From: Aerococcaceae bacterium DSM 111021
GTDB taxonomy: Bacteria; Bacillota; Bacilli; Lactobacillales; Aerococcaceae
Assembly (NCBI GenBank): GCA_020112395.1
Contig: JACCEK010000002.1
Span: 124,001-188,000, forward strand
Reading direction: 5' to 3'
Length of the DNA stretch: 64,000 bases
The notes beneath the pieces were generated by a model. That model was not told the DNA's origin. It saw nothing but the letters and a program-made list of their open reading frames with translations, and ran no database searches. Positions 28,982-38,400 of this stretch are shown here, in pieces. The position numbers and the translations under genes are program-made. How positions within the stretch are numbered: the stretch's first letter is position 1; the number at the start of each line of letters is the position of its first letter.

Positions 28982-29091
28982 TGTGACACCCTTTCTACAA
29001 TGAAATAGTTTGTGTTTCCGTTCAATTCAATCGTCTTTATTATACATCTAATTAGTGAACGTGCCAAAAGTTAAATTTAATATTAATTAGT

Positions 29092-29497
29092 AGACACTAT
29101 TTACATTCATAGTGGCCGCTAACAGCATTACCGGACTCTATTTACATTCATAGTGGCCGCTATCCGTATTACCGGACTCTATTTACATTCATAGTGGCCG
29201 CTAACAGCATTACCGGACTCTATTTACATTCATAGTGGCCGCTAACAGCATTAGCAGACTCTATTTACATTCATAGTGGCCGCTAACGGCAGTACCGGAC
29301 TCTATTTACATTCATAGTGGCCGCTATTCGCATTACCGGACTCTATTTACATTCATAGTGGCCGCTATTCGCATTACCGGACTCTATTTACATTCATAGT
29401 GGCCGCTAACGGCATTACCGGACTCTATTTACATTCATAGTGGCCGCTATTCACATTACCGGACTCTATTTACATTCATAGTGGCCGCTATTCACAT
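29092..29497 (-). repeat. Tandem repeat array B2 (41-bp unit, ten copies)
   Basis: Ten units of the same B family as array B1, spaced exactly 41 bp, with only the 10-11 bases after GGCCGCTA varying (for example ACAGCATTACC, TTCGCATTACC, TCCGTATTACC). The orientation is the same as in B1. It occupies most of the 606-bp gap between the RpiR gene promoter and the terminator of the P1B-4 ATPase gene. Confidence 0.94.
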
Positions 29498-29550
29498 TTC
29501 CTCGTTTTATTCAATTTTATTAGGTGAGTTAGGCATAAATACCTATTAAA

Positions 29551-29576
29551 AAACCACAGCCATCCGACTGTGGTCT
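29551..29576 (-). terminator. Terminator of the P1B-4 ATPase gene
   Basis: Stem ACCACAG/CTGTGGT with a nine-base loop, T run on the minus strand, just after the ATPase stop. Confidence 0.8.
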
Positions 29577-29587
29577 ACTCTCTTCTC

Positions 29588-31438
29588 CTATCTAACTTCA
29601 TCAAGATCTTTCTCCGCCAATAAACGCAGGCCATTAAGAATCACTAAGATGGTTGATCCTTCATGGAAGACGACGCCCATTGGTAAATCAAGCCATCCAA
29701 TAATATTCAAAAAGACTAAGATAACAATAACTGAAACTGAGAAGGCTATATTTTGTTTAATAATCCGATTTAATTTCTCACTCAGTTGGTAACTATAGAA
29801 TAACTTGGCTAGATTATTTTTCACAATAACAACATCAGCTGATTCCATAGCAACGGATGATCCAGAACCCATCGCAATTCCAATATCAGCACTTGCTAGA
29901 GCGGGCGCATCATTAATCCCATCGCCAATCACACCGACAACATGTCCGGCAGCTTGCTCTGTTTGAACATAGTTAATCTTGTCTTCAGGTAAGCAAGAGG
30001 CTTGATAAATCTCAATCCCTACTTCATTAGACACCAACTTCGCCACCTCTGCATTATCTCCGGTAATGAGTTGAACATCGACGTCTTGGTTTTGAAAACT
30101 TTGAACCGCATATTTTGCCTCCTCGCGAACTTGGTCAGCTAAGAAAAAGTATCCAATCAATTCGTTCGCTTGACCTATAAAAATCACGGTATAACCTTTT
30201 GTTTCAAGGTTTTTAAATGCCTGCGGATCATTATATTGTTCAAAATAAGACGGCTTCCCGACAATAATATCGCCTTTACGCATTCCGACTGCAATGATTT
30301 CTTCAACACTTTCGGTTTGATCAACAGACTTTAAACTCAATTCACTAAAGGAAGAACTGATTGCTTCAGCGATCGGGTGACTGGAAGTTTGTTCCATAAA
30401 AACAACTTCTTTCAAAACGTCCTCTGACACTTGAAAATCTACCACTTTGAATTCACCGACAGTTAGCGTCCCCGTTTTATCAGAAAGCAGGACATCCATC
30501 GTACTCAATGCTTCCATAGCTGCCCCACCTTTGAACAGAATCCCATTCTTAGCTCCATTACTAATGGCAGACAAGGTAGCTGGCGTCGCCGATGCGACTA
30601 GAGCACAAGGGCTCGCAACGGTTAATAAAACCATCCCACGATAAAATGCCTCTTGAAAACTCATTGAAGTTATAAACATTAATGCAATAATAAATAGAGG
30701 CACGGCAGTCAAGACACCTATCACATATTTTGCTTCAAGGCGGTCAATGACTCGCGAAATCTGAGAAGGACGGCTTTGGGCTTCTTCTACCATCCGGACA
30801 ATATTCGAGAAAACAGTTTCTTGACTGGTTTTATTGACTGTTAGATAGAAAGAATTACCTTCATTAATTGTCCCAGCAAAAACCTCGTCGTCTTTATTTT
30901 TTTCAACGGGAAGCGACTCACCTGTGAGTGCGGCTTCGTTGACAAGCGTTGTCCGGTCAAGAATTCCATCAATCGGCACTTGATCCCCTTTGGCTACCAC
31001 AACAACTTGACCGACCGTCAATTCTGACGTGGCTACTTCTACGACGTCACCGTTTTCTTTTAATAAATGGGCTGTATCAGGTACTTGTCCCATGAGCTCT
31101 TCGATGGCTTTGGTTGATTTATTCATCGCAAAGTCTTCTAAAACTTCAGCCCCAGCGAAGATGAATAGTAACATCGCACCTTCTGATTCGTAGCCGATAA
31201 GCATGGCACCCACAGCTGCCATGACCATTAACAAATCGACATTGGGCGAGCGCTCTCTCAACGTTTCGATAATCGCATCCTTAGTCGCAAAGAAGCCTAG
31301 GAAAAAAATCGCGATATAGAAGAATGTGCGACTTAGGAAAAGATTAGCGAATGAAATAAACCCCAGAAGTAAAAACACCGTCCCAATCATCAGAAACTGG
31401 CCTTCACGGTGTTTTAACATGTAATTAACCATTATCAT
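29588..31438 (-). CDS. Heavy-metal P-type ATPase, P1B-4-like (SPC, HEGST)
   Basis: A 616-residue P1B ATPase without an N-terminal HMA domain. Motifs in order are TGES, the SPC metal site in VASPCALVA, the phosphorylation site DKTGT, the SSHPIAEAI loop, and GDGINDAPAL. The last helices carry VVFHEGSTILVILNG, close to the HEGGT signature of P1B-4 pumps (CoaT, PfeT/ZosA, FrvA), which export Fe(II), Co or Zn. The start is ambiguous by two codons (ATGATAATG). It lies downstream of the Crp/Fnr gene but is separated by a terminator. A TATAAT at 31480-31485 may belong to its own promoter. Confidence 0.88.
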   Translation of the reverse strand: MIMVNYMLKHREGQFLMIGTVFLLLGFISFANLFLSRTFFYIAIFFLGFFATKDAIIETLRERSPNVDLLMVMAAVGAMLIGYESEGAMLLFIFAGAEVLEDFAMNKSTKAIEELMGQVPDTAHLLKENGDVVEVATSELTVGQVVVVAKGDQVPIDGILDRTTLVNEAALTGESLPVEKNKDDEVFAGTINEGNSFYLTVNKTSQETVFSNIVRMVEEAQSRPSQISRVIDRLEAKYVIGVLTAVPLFIIALMFITSMSFQEAFYRGMVLLTVASPCALVASATPATLSAISNGAKNGILFKGGAAMEALSTMDVLLSDKTGTLTVGEFKVVDFQVSEDVLKEVVFMEQTSSHPIAEAISSSFSELSLKSVDQTESVEEIIAVGMRKGDIIVGKPSYFEQYNDPQAFKNLETKGYTVIFIGQANELIGYFFLADQVREEAKYAVQSFQNQDVDVQLITGDNAEVAKLVSNEVGIEIYQASCLPEDKINYVQTEQAAGHVVGVIGDGINDAPALASADIGIAMGSGSSVAMESADVVIVKNNLAKLFYSYQLSEKLNRIIKQNIAFSVSVIVILVFLNIIGWLDLPMGVVFHEGSTILVILNGLRLLAEKDLDEVR

Positions 31439-31493
31439 CCCATCCTTTTAGTTATATATATTTTTTATACCTTAATGATATTATACACCAAAC

Positions 31494-31522
31494 TACCCCC
31501 TATTCCATGGGAATAAGGGGTA
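31494..31522 (-). terminator. Terminator of the Crp/Fnr regulator gene
   Basis: Stem TACCCC(C)TATTCC with GGAATA(A)GGGGTA, one mismatch. It separates the regulator from the P1B-4 ATPase gene. Confidence 0.78.
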
Positions 31523-31536
31523 ATGTTCTATAATTT

Positions 31537-32247
31537 TTACGACTCGCTGTAGAGTAATAAGTCGTCTAAATCATATATTTTTATTTTTTTGGGGGTCATT
31601 TGTTGAATCAAACCTGCTTCTTCAAGTTCCTTAAATTTTCGACTGATGGTTTCAGGCGTTGTTCCTAAGTATGAAGCAATATCTTTTCGCGTCATCTCTA
31701 GGTCAATCACTTGTTCAGGATCTTGTCCCGCAACATTTTCAGCTAAAAACATCGTCAGTCGGGTACCCACTTGGTCTTCGGCCACTTTAGCTGTTTGTCT
31801 TTCAGAACTTTCAAGTCTTTGTGACATTTCTACGAGCAATTTCATCGTAATGGTTGGATAGTCTGTTAAGAACGCTTGGATGTCGTCTTGGTGAATCGTA
31901 CAAACAACAGTATCTTGGGTTGCTTGTGCATAGGCTTCGTGGACGCCGCCTGGGTTAAAGATAGTCCACTCTCCCATAAAATCACCGGGGTGCAGAATCC
32001 GAATCAGTTGTTCTTTTCCTGAATCCGATAATAGAAAGATTCGGACTTTACCTCTATTGACTATATATAATGTATCATCTTTTTCTTGCGCTCGGAATAA
32101 GTAATCACTTCGTTTAAACTCTTTTGTCGTCGCTCGCTCCGCTATTTTATCCATAGCCTCACCTTCTAAATGATTAAAAATCGGCACTAGGCGAATACAG
32201 GCTGCATGGTTTCCTGGTTCATGATGGTGATGATGATGTTGACTCAT
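31537..32247 (-). CDS. Crp/Fnr-family regulator with His-rich N-terminus
   Basis: A 236-residue regulator. It begins MSQHHHHHHEPGNHAACIR, six consecutive histidines (4-9) plus H14 and C17, a natural metal-binding tail. A cNMP-type effector domain follows (about residues 20-130, with LHPGDFMGEW) and a C-terminal HTH (about 175-225, RKDIASYLGTTPETISRKF). Fnr-type boxes in the divergent promoter region and before the copper-chaperone gene are its likely targets. The tail suggests that it senses a metal directly, though it may instead respond to oxygen or another signal. One box lies in its own promoter, so autoregulation is likely. Confidence 0.88.
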   Translation of the reverse strand: MSQHHHHHHEPGNHAACIRLVPIFNHLEGEAMDKIAERATTKEFKRSDYLFRAQEKDDTLYIVNRGKVRIFLLSDSGKEQLIRILHPGDFMGEWTIFNPGGVHEAYAQATQDTVVCTIHQDDIQAFLTDYPTITMKLLVEMSQRLESSERQTAKVAEDQVGTRLTMFLAENVAGQDPEQVIDLEMTRKDIASYLGTTPETISRKFKELEEAGLIQQMTPKKIKIYDLDDLLLYSES

Positions 32248-32286
32248 AAATTAATTCCTCCTATATATACTCTTTTCTTTATAGAT

Positions 32287-32356
32287 AGTATACCACCAAA
32301 TTCTTTTTGAAATCTTGACGTTGGTCAATTCTTAATAATGCCACTCCCTCTATACT
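32287..32356. promoter_or_regulatory. Symmetric divergent promoters sharing one Fnr-type box
   Basis: The box TTGACGTTGGTCAA (32315-32328) is a perfect TTGAC-N4-GTCAA inverted repeat. A plus-strand -10 TATACT (32351-32356) and a minus-strand -10 TATACT (32287-32292) lie at exactly equal distances (29.5 bp from the box centre). With a start seven bases beyond each -10, the box is at about -41.5 for both, the class II activator position. The -35 regions are weak, consistent with activator dependence. Confidence 0.82.
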
Positions 32357-32399
32357 AGTATTTGTAAAGCAAACAAATATTACTTGGAGGTAAATAAAC

Positions 32400-34301
32400 A
32401 TGCAAAGATATATTTTGAGTCAGAAAAAGATGATCACTTTGTTAAGTGGGATATTCATTGCGATTGGTTTCTTTAGTCACTTTGTCTTGAATAATGTGAT
32501 GTTATTCAATGTTACTTTCATTATTGCTTCGATTCTTGGTGTTCTACCGATTGCTATACAGGCCTATCAAGCCTTGAAGGTAAAAGTCGTTAGTATTGAT
32601 GTGCTCGTTACGATTGCAGTTGTTGGAGCTTTCTTAATCCAAAATTTTGAAGAGTCAGCGATTGTAACTTTTCTATTCCTATTCGGATCATATCTAGAAC
32701 AAAGAACTTTAAATCAAACGCGTTCTGCAATTAAAGAATTAACAAATATGGCGCCAGAGAGTGCGTTACTTTTAACAGACAGCGGCGAGTTTGAGATGGT
32801 TGATGTGGATGAAGTCGATGAAGGCGACACTCTACTCGTTAAGACTGGAGCAAAAATTCCCGTTGATGGGACCGTATTAAGTGGAGAAGGACATATTAAT
32901 GAAGCAAGTATTACTGGTGAAGCTGTTCCTGTTACAAAACAACTGGATTCAGAAGTCTTTGCCGGAACGATTTTAGAAAATGGGACACTACAAATCCGCG
33001 CAGATAAAGTTGGAGAAGATACAACTTTCGGTAAAATTATCGAACTGGTGGAAGAAGCCCAAGACTCTAAGTCTGAAGCTGAGCGCTTTATTGACCGCTT
33101 CTCAAAATACTACACACCCATTGTATTACTCCTGGCGTTTGTCGTTTGGATTTTCTCACAAAATGTTGAACTAGCCATCACGATTCTAGTGCTTGGTTGT
33201 CCAGGTGCCTTAGTCATCGGTGTACCTGTGTCAAACGTTGCTGGTATCGGGAACGGTGCACGTAACGGAATTTTACTCAAAGGGAGTGAAGTTATTCACG
33301 ACTTTAGTCGCGTTGATACAATTGTCTTTGATAAAACGGGAACACTAACGATTGGAAACCCAGAAGTAGCTGAACAAATAAGCTACGCAGATGACGATAA
33401 TTTAACCCTGAGTTACTTAGCAAGTGTTGAGAACGAATCAGATCATCCGCTAGCTAAAGCGATTTTAAATGATATTGGCTCAGTGTCATTCCTACCTGTT
33501 GACCAAACTGACGTTGTTAAAGGTGGCGGGATTGTCGCTCACATAGACCAAAAACGTGTCGCAGTCGGAAACCCAGCTTTAATGGTGAAACAACAGATTA
33601 CTTTAACTGACAAGATGCAAGCAGATATTAATCGTCTTGAGAGAAATGGGAATTCAATTGTGATTACAGCTGTTGATGGCGTTGTGAAATATATCATGGG
33701 AATTCGTGACCAAATCCGTCCCGGCGTCAAACAAGATCTACAAAAACTCAAAGACTTCGGCGTAAAAAACTTAGTGATGTTATCTGGTGACAACCAAGGT
33801 ACCGTTGATTTAGTAGCGAAACAACTTGGTTTAACTCAAGCACACGGTCATATGTTACCTGAAGATAAATCAGCCTTTATCAAGAAGCTACAAGAACAAG
33901 GTCAAATCGTTGCTTTCGTCGGAGATGGTGTCAACGATAGCCCGTCACTTGCCTTAGCTAATATCGGAATTGCTATGGGAAGTGGAACAGACGTTGCGAT
34001 TGAAACTTCGGATGTTGTCCTAATGAACTCTGACTTCAGCCGCCTGCCACACGCTTTAGGTTTAACACGTGCAACTGCTCGTAATATGAAGCAAAATATT
34101 ATCATCGCTATTGGCGTCGTTGCCGTCCTAGTCACAAGTCTATTCTTGAGTGACTGGATGAATATGTCAATTGGAATGTTAGTCCACGAAGCGAGTATTC
34201 TAGTCGTTATTTTCAATGGGATGCGGTTATTAAGATACAGAATTAAACAAACAACAAGCCAAGTCGTAACAAGTAAACAAATAGTTGAATCAACCAATTA
34301 A
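32400..34301 (+). CDS. Heavy-metal P-type ATPase with unusual CPG metal motif
   Basis: A 633-residue P1B-type ATPase with TGEAVPV, DKTGT, ESDHPLAKAI and GDGVNDSPSL in order. The metal-site helix reads VLGCPGALVIG, so the usual CPC, SPC or CPH is replaced by CPG (checked codon by codon: TGT CCA GGT). The last helices read MLVHEASILVVIFNGMRLL. There is no HMA domain; the small HMA protein at 34703 may deliver metal. It is the first gene of the plus-strand operon under the Fnr-type box. Copper(I) or another transition metal is plausible, but the motif does not allow a firm call. Confidence 0.87.
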   Translation: MQRYILSQKKMITLLSGIFIAIGFFSHFVLNNVMLFNVTFIIASILGVLPIAIQAYQALKVKVVSIDVLVTIAVVGAFLIQNFEESAIVTFLFLFGSYLEQRTLNQTRSAIKELTNMAPESALLLTDSGEFEMVDVDEVDEGDTLLVKTGAKIPVDGTVLSGEGHINEASITGEAVPVTKQLDSEVFAGTILENGTLQIRADKVGEDTTFGKIIELVEEAQDSKSEAERFIDRFSKYYTPIVLLLAFVVWIFSQNVELAITILVLGCPGALVIGVPVSNVAGIGNGARNGILLKGSEVIHDFSRVDTIVFDKTGTLTIGNPEVAEQISYADDDNLTLSYLASVENESDHPLAKAILNDIGSVSFLPVDQTDVVKGGGIVAHIDQKRVAVGNPALMVKQQITLTDKMQADINRLERNGNSIVITAVDGVVKYIMGIRDQIRPGVKQDLQKLKDFGVKNLVMLSGDNQGTVDLVAKQLGLTQAHGHMLPEDKSAFIKKLQEQGQIVAFVGDGVNDSPSLALANIGIAMGSGTDVAIETSDVVLMNSDFSRLPHALGLTRATARNMKQNIIIAIGVVAVLVTSLFLSDWMNMSIGMLVHEASILVVIFNGMRLLRYRIKQTTSQVVTSKQIVESTN

Positions 34302-34317
34302 AGAAAGAGGTATAAAA

Positions 34318-34611
34318 ATGAATACGTTCACTCAATATATCGATACACATGCAGAGAAATTAGACTTATACACAACAGCCATCACACGCGCTCATGGAAA
34401 AAATCATCCTGAAGCCTTTGATGTTCGCGACATGTACGTTGATTTAAAAGAAAAAACCGACGCTGCGAAGCCAAATCAACCGGATTTAAATTCAGAATTC
34501 ACTGAACTTCGTGAAATTACAGACAACTACACAATCCCTGGGGACGTCTGCGAAACTTTTGCGGCTGTCTATAATATGTTAAAAGAAGCGAATTCAATCT
34601 ATCTATCTTAA
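34318..34611 (+). CDS. Small conserved protein, possibly related to RIC iron-sulfur repair proteins
   Basis: A 97-residue, charged helical protein starting MNTFTQYIDTHAEKLDLYTT. The ATG with AAAGAGG upstream was chosen over a start 11 codons earlier that overlaps the ATPase gene. ITRAHGKNHPEAF and DNYTIPGDVCETF contain His, Cys and acidic residues that could bind iron. It resembles small Ric-like proteins (di-iron, iron-sulfur cluster repair) as I remember them, but this is a weak assignment. It is 16 bp behind the ATPase gene and cotranscribed with it, so it is probably part of the metal or nitrosative-stress response. Confidence 0.6.
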   Translation: MNTFTQYIDTHAEKLDLYTTAITRAHGKNHPEAFDVRDMYVDLKEKTDAAKPNQPDLNSEFTELREITDNYTIPGDVCETFAAVYNMLKEANSIYLS

Positions 34612-34614
34612 AAC

Positions 34615-34656
34615 TTGATTGCCATCAATTACAAGTCACTCATTATTCGTTAAACT
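34615..34656 (+). promoter_or_regulatory. Fnr-type promoter of the copper-chaperone gene
   Basis: The box TTGATTGCCATCAA (34615-34628) is a perfect TTGAT-N4-ATCAA inverted repeat. The -10 TAAACT is at 34651-34656, 29.5 bp from the box centre to the first base of the -10, the same distance as in both promoters at 32.3 kb. Confidence 0.8.
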
Positions 34657-34702
34657 ATATATATAAAGTCGAGTAACAAGCAAAAGAAAAGGAGAATATA
34701 AT

Positions 34703-34936
34703 ATGTCACAAGGAATTATTACTTTAGAAACTCTTTCATGTCCATCATGTATGCAAAAAATCGAAGGTGCCGTTAAATCATTGAACGGTGTTGATCAAGA
34801 CAGCATCAAAGTTCTATTCAACTCAAGCAAAGTTAAAGTTCAGTTTGATGAAAACGTACTTGCAATTGAAGATATCGAAAAAGCAATTCAAGACATGGGT
34901 TACCCTGTTGTTAAGTCAAAAGTTAAAGTAGCTTAA
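34703..34936 (+). CDS. copZ: CopZ-like HMA metallochaperone
   Basis: A 77-residue single HMA domain. The metal site is LSCPSCMQKIE (CxxC), with the typical ferredoxin-like pattern VKVQFDENVLAIEDIEKAI and MGYPV. It binds and hands over soft metal ions, probably copper(I), to an ATPase. The Met before the usual first Cys (MxCxxC) is Leu-Ser here. AAAGGAG precedes the ATG. It has its own Fnr-type promoter and terminator. Confidence 0.88.
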   Translation: MSQGIITLETLSCPSCMQKIEGAVKSLNGVDQDSIKVLFNSSKVKVQFDENVLAIEDIEKAIQDMGYPVVKSKVKVA

Positions 34937-34947
34937 GGCATAAGAAA

Positions 34948-34976
34948 AGCATCCGGAAAGTTAGATTCCAGATGCT
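34948..34976 (+). terminator. Terminator of the copZ-like gene
   Basis: Stem AGCATC(C)GGAA/TTCC(A)GATGCT with one mismatch and a T run. Confidence 0.85.
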
Positions 34977-35001
34977 TTTTTGTATGTAGTTGATTTGGGT
35001 G

Positions 35002-35388
35002 GTGACTTAGGCCAAACGGCGCTCCATTTGGCGTGAGTTGGGCCAACTTGCGACTTATCGCATACCCGTTTGGCGTGAGTTGGGCCAACTTGCGACTTAT
35101 CGACACCCCATTCTTCCCGAGTTCGCATAACTCGAGACTTATCGACACCCCATTCTTCCCGAGTTTGAATAACTCGAGACTTATCGACACCCCATTCTTC
35201 CCGAGTTCGCATAACTCGAGACTTATCGACACCCCATTCTTCCCGAGTTCGCATAACTCGAGACTTATCGACACCCCATTCTTCCCGAGTTCGCATAACT
35301 CGAGACTTATCGACACCCCATTCTTCCCGAGTTCGGATAACTCGAGACTTATCGACACCCATTCTTCCCGAGTTCGGATAACTTTCAT
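35002..35388 (-). repeat. Tandem repeat array C1/C2 (42-bp unit, hybrid of two subtypes)
   Basis: The left end has two units with GCGTGAGTTGGGCCAACTTG followed by CGACTTATCGCATACCCGTT (subtype C1, starts near 35031 and 35073). The rest has about seven units with CCGAGTTCGCATAACTCGAG and ACTTATCGACACCCCATTCT (subtype C2). Both are 42 bp and share GAGTT-N5-AACT plus GACTTATCG. The arms pair within each unit (AGTTGG/CCAACT or CGAGTT/AACTCG), so subtype differences keep a stem. It lies between two facing terminators. All three frames are open on both strands because 42 is a multiple of three. Confidence 0.94.
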
Positions 35389-35400
35389 CATAAAAAATAA

Positions 35401-35423
35401 CCATGCTTGTTTAACAAACATGG
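35401..35423 (-). terminator. Terminator of the pullulanase gene
   Basis: Stem CCATG(C)TTG/CAA(A)CATGG around a TTTAA loop, T run on the minus strand; about 24 bp past the stop. Confidence 0.8.
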
Positions 35424-35446
35424 CTACTCTTTTTTTATTTAATTTT

Positions 35447-38400
35447 CTATACTTCTTCTGATTTCTTTCTTGAACTTGCGATTAGTCCTACTCCTGAAAG
35501 CACTGCTAAAGCGGCTGCTGAGAAGATTGCATATTGTTTCTCTTCACCGGTAGCTGGTAATAATCCGACACTACTTTGGTCAACGTCAGTGTTGTCGACT
35601 TGGATTGAACTTTCTTCATCTTCAACCTCTTCAGATTCTTCGCCCGTTTCACCTGAATCATCCGATCCTTCATCTGGTGTTTCAGTGTCACCTGGTTCCT
35701 CTGAACCTTCTTCGCCTTCTGATTCTCCCGGTTCACTTGGCGTTTCTGGTGTGTCTGGCGTTTCCGTTTCTCCCGGTACACCAGGTGTTTCGCTGTCATC
35801 TCCGCTTTCAACCGGTCCTCCATCTGCAGCGTAACGAATAATTGTGGCAGTTAATGGTGAAAGTGTAATTGATCCATCACCTAACACGACACCTTCTGGA
35901 TTAAGAATCGCGTCTGTTCCAGCACGAAGCGCATCAACTATCACCTCTCCAGTTCCAATCACTTCAAAACCATCTGGGAAAGTAAACTCACGGTCTGTCT
36001 CGTCTGAGTTAATAAAGACAGCATAACGATTTCCATCTGAATCCGTCACTTCATAAGCAACTACTAAGTCGGTTTCTCCCATTTCAGGTGATGCAATAAA
36101 GCGAACATTTTCCTCCACTTTTTCTTGCGTCCCCCAGCGGAATCCATCGACTGAACGGCGTAAGTGAATCAAGCCTTTTGTATATTGTTGCGTTTGTGTA
36201 TGAATTGGATACATTTCCTCATTCAAGGCCATGTTCCAATCAAATTTATTCACAGCATCCGTCGCATCATACGAATCATGGACAAAATACGGATACTCAA
36301 ATGGATCTCCATTTTCATCTACAAGGTAGGTTGTCTTGTATGGCGCCTCATCGACCGTCGTTATATAATCTTCGTGACGGAATTGCTTGGTTCTACCAAA
36401 CTCTTGCCCTGAATGGATAAACGGTGTGCCTTGAGATGTTAAAATCATCAAGTTACCTAAACGGATTCTTTGGTGAATCTCTTCGGCAAATTTGGCAGGA
36501 TCTTTCTTAATCGATTGCGCAATCACATCGTGTAAAGTTAAATTATCGTGCGCCGCAATATACTGAATAATATCTCCTGGGTCATCCGCATTTACATTGC
36601 TTGGCAGCCCAATAATATTATTGAAAATGTCTTCCAGAACTTGCGCCCCACCTGTTAAGAACTTGGGTTGCCCTTCACTTCCGAAACCTGACTTCAGCAT
36701 ATTACGAATCTCATCTGAGAATACCGCTACCCCATCCGTTTGGTTCATCCACGATTGATCGGCCGGTTGTAACGGGTTGCCCTCGTCTCCAGCAAAGGTA
36801 ATCCATCCTTCCCCTAACATCAATATATTTGGATTCAATTTAGCCCCTTCATCATAGGCCATTTGAATCGCTTCAGCGTCGTGGTCTCCCATCATATCAA
36901 AGCGGAACCCATCCACTTTAAATTCATCCACCCAATATTTTATCGAATCAACTAAAACCCGACGTGACATATGATGAGTTGTTCCTAAACGCCCACCACC
37001 AAAGGATTCACGTGGCGTTCCGTCTTTATCCATAAAGTGATAATAATTTGGCTCCAAATCTTCAAACAAGAAAGTTCTCGCCGTATGATTGAAGACCACA
37101 TCTAAAATAACACCCATATCACGCTTATGAATCTCATTGACTAAGTTTTTAAACTCAGCGATGCGTTGTTCTGGATTCTCTGGATTTTCGGAATACATCC
37201 CCGTTAAAGCAAAGTAACTTTGCGGGTCGTAACCCCAGTTATAGTTATTTTCCGAAGCCGACCAATCTAATTCGCGCTTCCCGTTTTCAAATTCATTCGC
37301 ATAGAAATAGCTCATCACCGGCAATAACTGGATGTGTGTCACACCTAGATCCTGCAAGTAATCTAAACGCTCAGCAAAAGAACTAAAGGTTCCAAATTGA
37401 CTTGTTAACTCATCCGAAATACTTGGATCCGATGTAAAGTCACGAACATGCGCCTCATAAATAATCGCATCTTCACGCTTCGTATAACCAGGGATATTTG
37501 CATAATCCAACTCTGGCCCAATCGTTGATGGATCAACAATCGCTGCTTTAGCAACATGTGCACCAGGTTCTAAATTATTCCAAGCTGCCAAGGATTTCGC
37601 ATAAGGATCCAATGCTAATACCGACTCGCCATCACGCGTGATTTCGTAGTGATAGTAGTAACCTTGATGGCTGCCTAACCCTGTCGCGTCTTCATCTAAT
37701 AATAAATTCCACACGCCAGTATCATTTCTTGCCATATCGTATGTTCCAAGAACTTCATCTTGATTGTTCTTGTCGTATAACACAACCCGGATCGCTTCAG
37801 CTGTTGGTGCCCATAAGTTCATCTCAACGGTTCCATCTTCATACAGTTGTGAACCTAAATCACCATCATAGGCATAAAGATCGTCCATTAAACGCCATGA
37901 TGAACGAACCGTTGTTGAATTCTCACCATATGAAACCGTATATTGACCAGATGTGCCACTAAAATCTCCAGATATAATAACCTGATTCGTTTCTTCATCA
38001 ATCTCAATATTTTCCAGTGGAATGACATTTCCGTCACTATCTGTTAATGTAAATAGCTCCGAAGGATTTCCATCCATAATGGCACTTACAGAAGAAAGCG
38101 AAACAATAATTTGGTCTGTTGCGACCATTTCCGCATCAGTCAGTCGTTCTTCTCCAGCTGTATAAGGTGATGTGTAAACAGTCGCATCCAAATCTCTTAA
38201 GAATAATTGACTGTCTTCAGCACGGTCCGCAAAAGACATATCACCAGCCTGTTCTCCGGTTAATTTATTCACTAAGAGGAATTGAATATCACTGTCGAGT
38301 CCATTTGATAAAGCGACATCAACGTAGCGACCAAACGGCCCTTCGTTCACAAAATCAAACGCACCGTCTGGCCAACCAGCAAGATCTTCACTCGCTTCGT

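Noticed and set aside
34933-35461. Long open frames on both strands across the C1/C2 array, coding for 14-residue repeats
   Set aside because: The 42-bp unit is a multiple of three, so any stop-free unit stays open for the whole array. No ribosome site is present and the array lies between two terminators.
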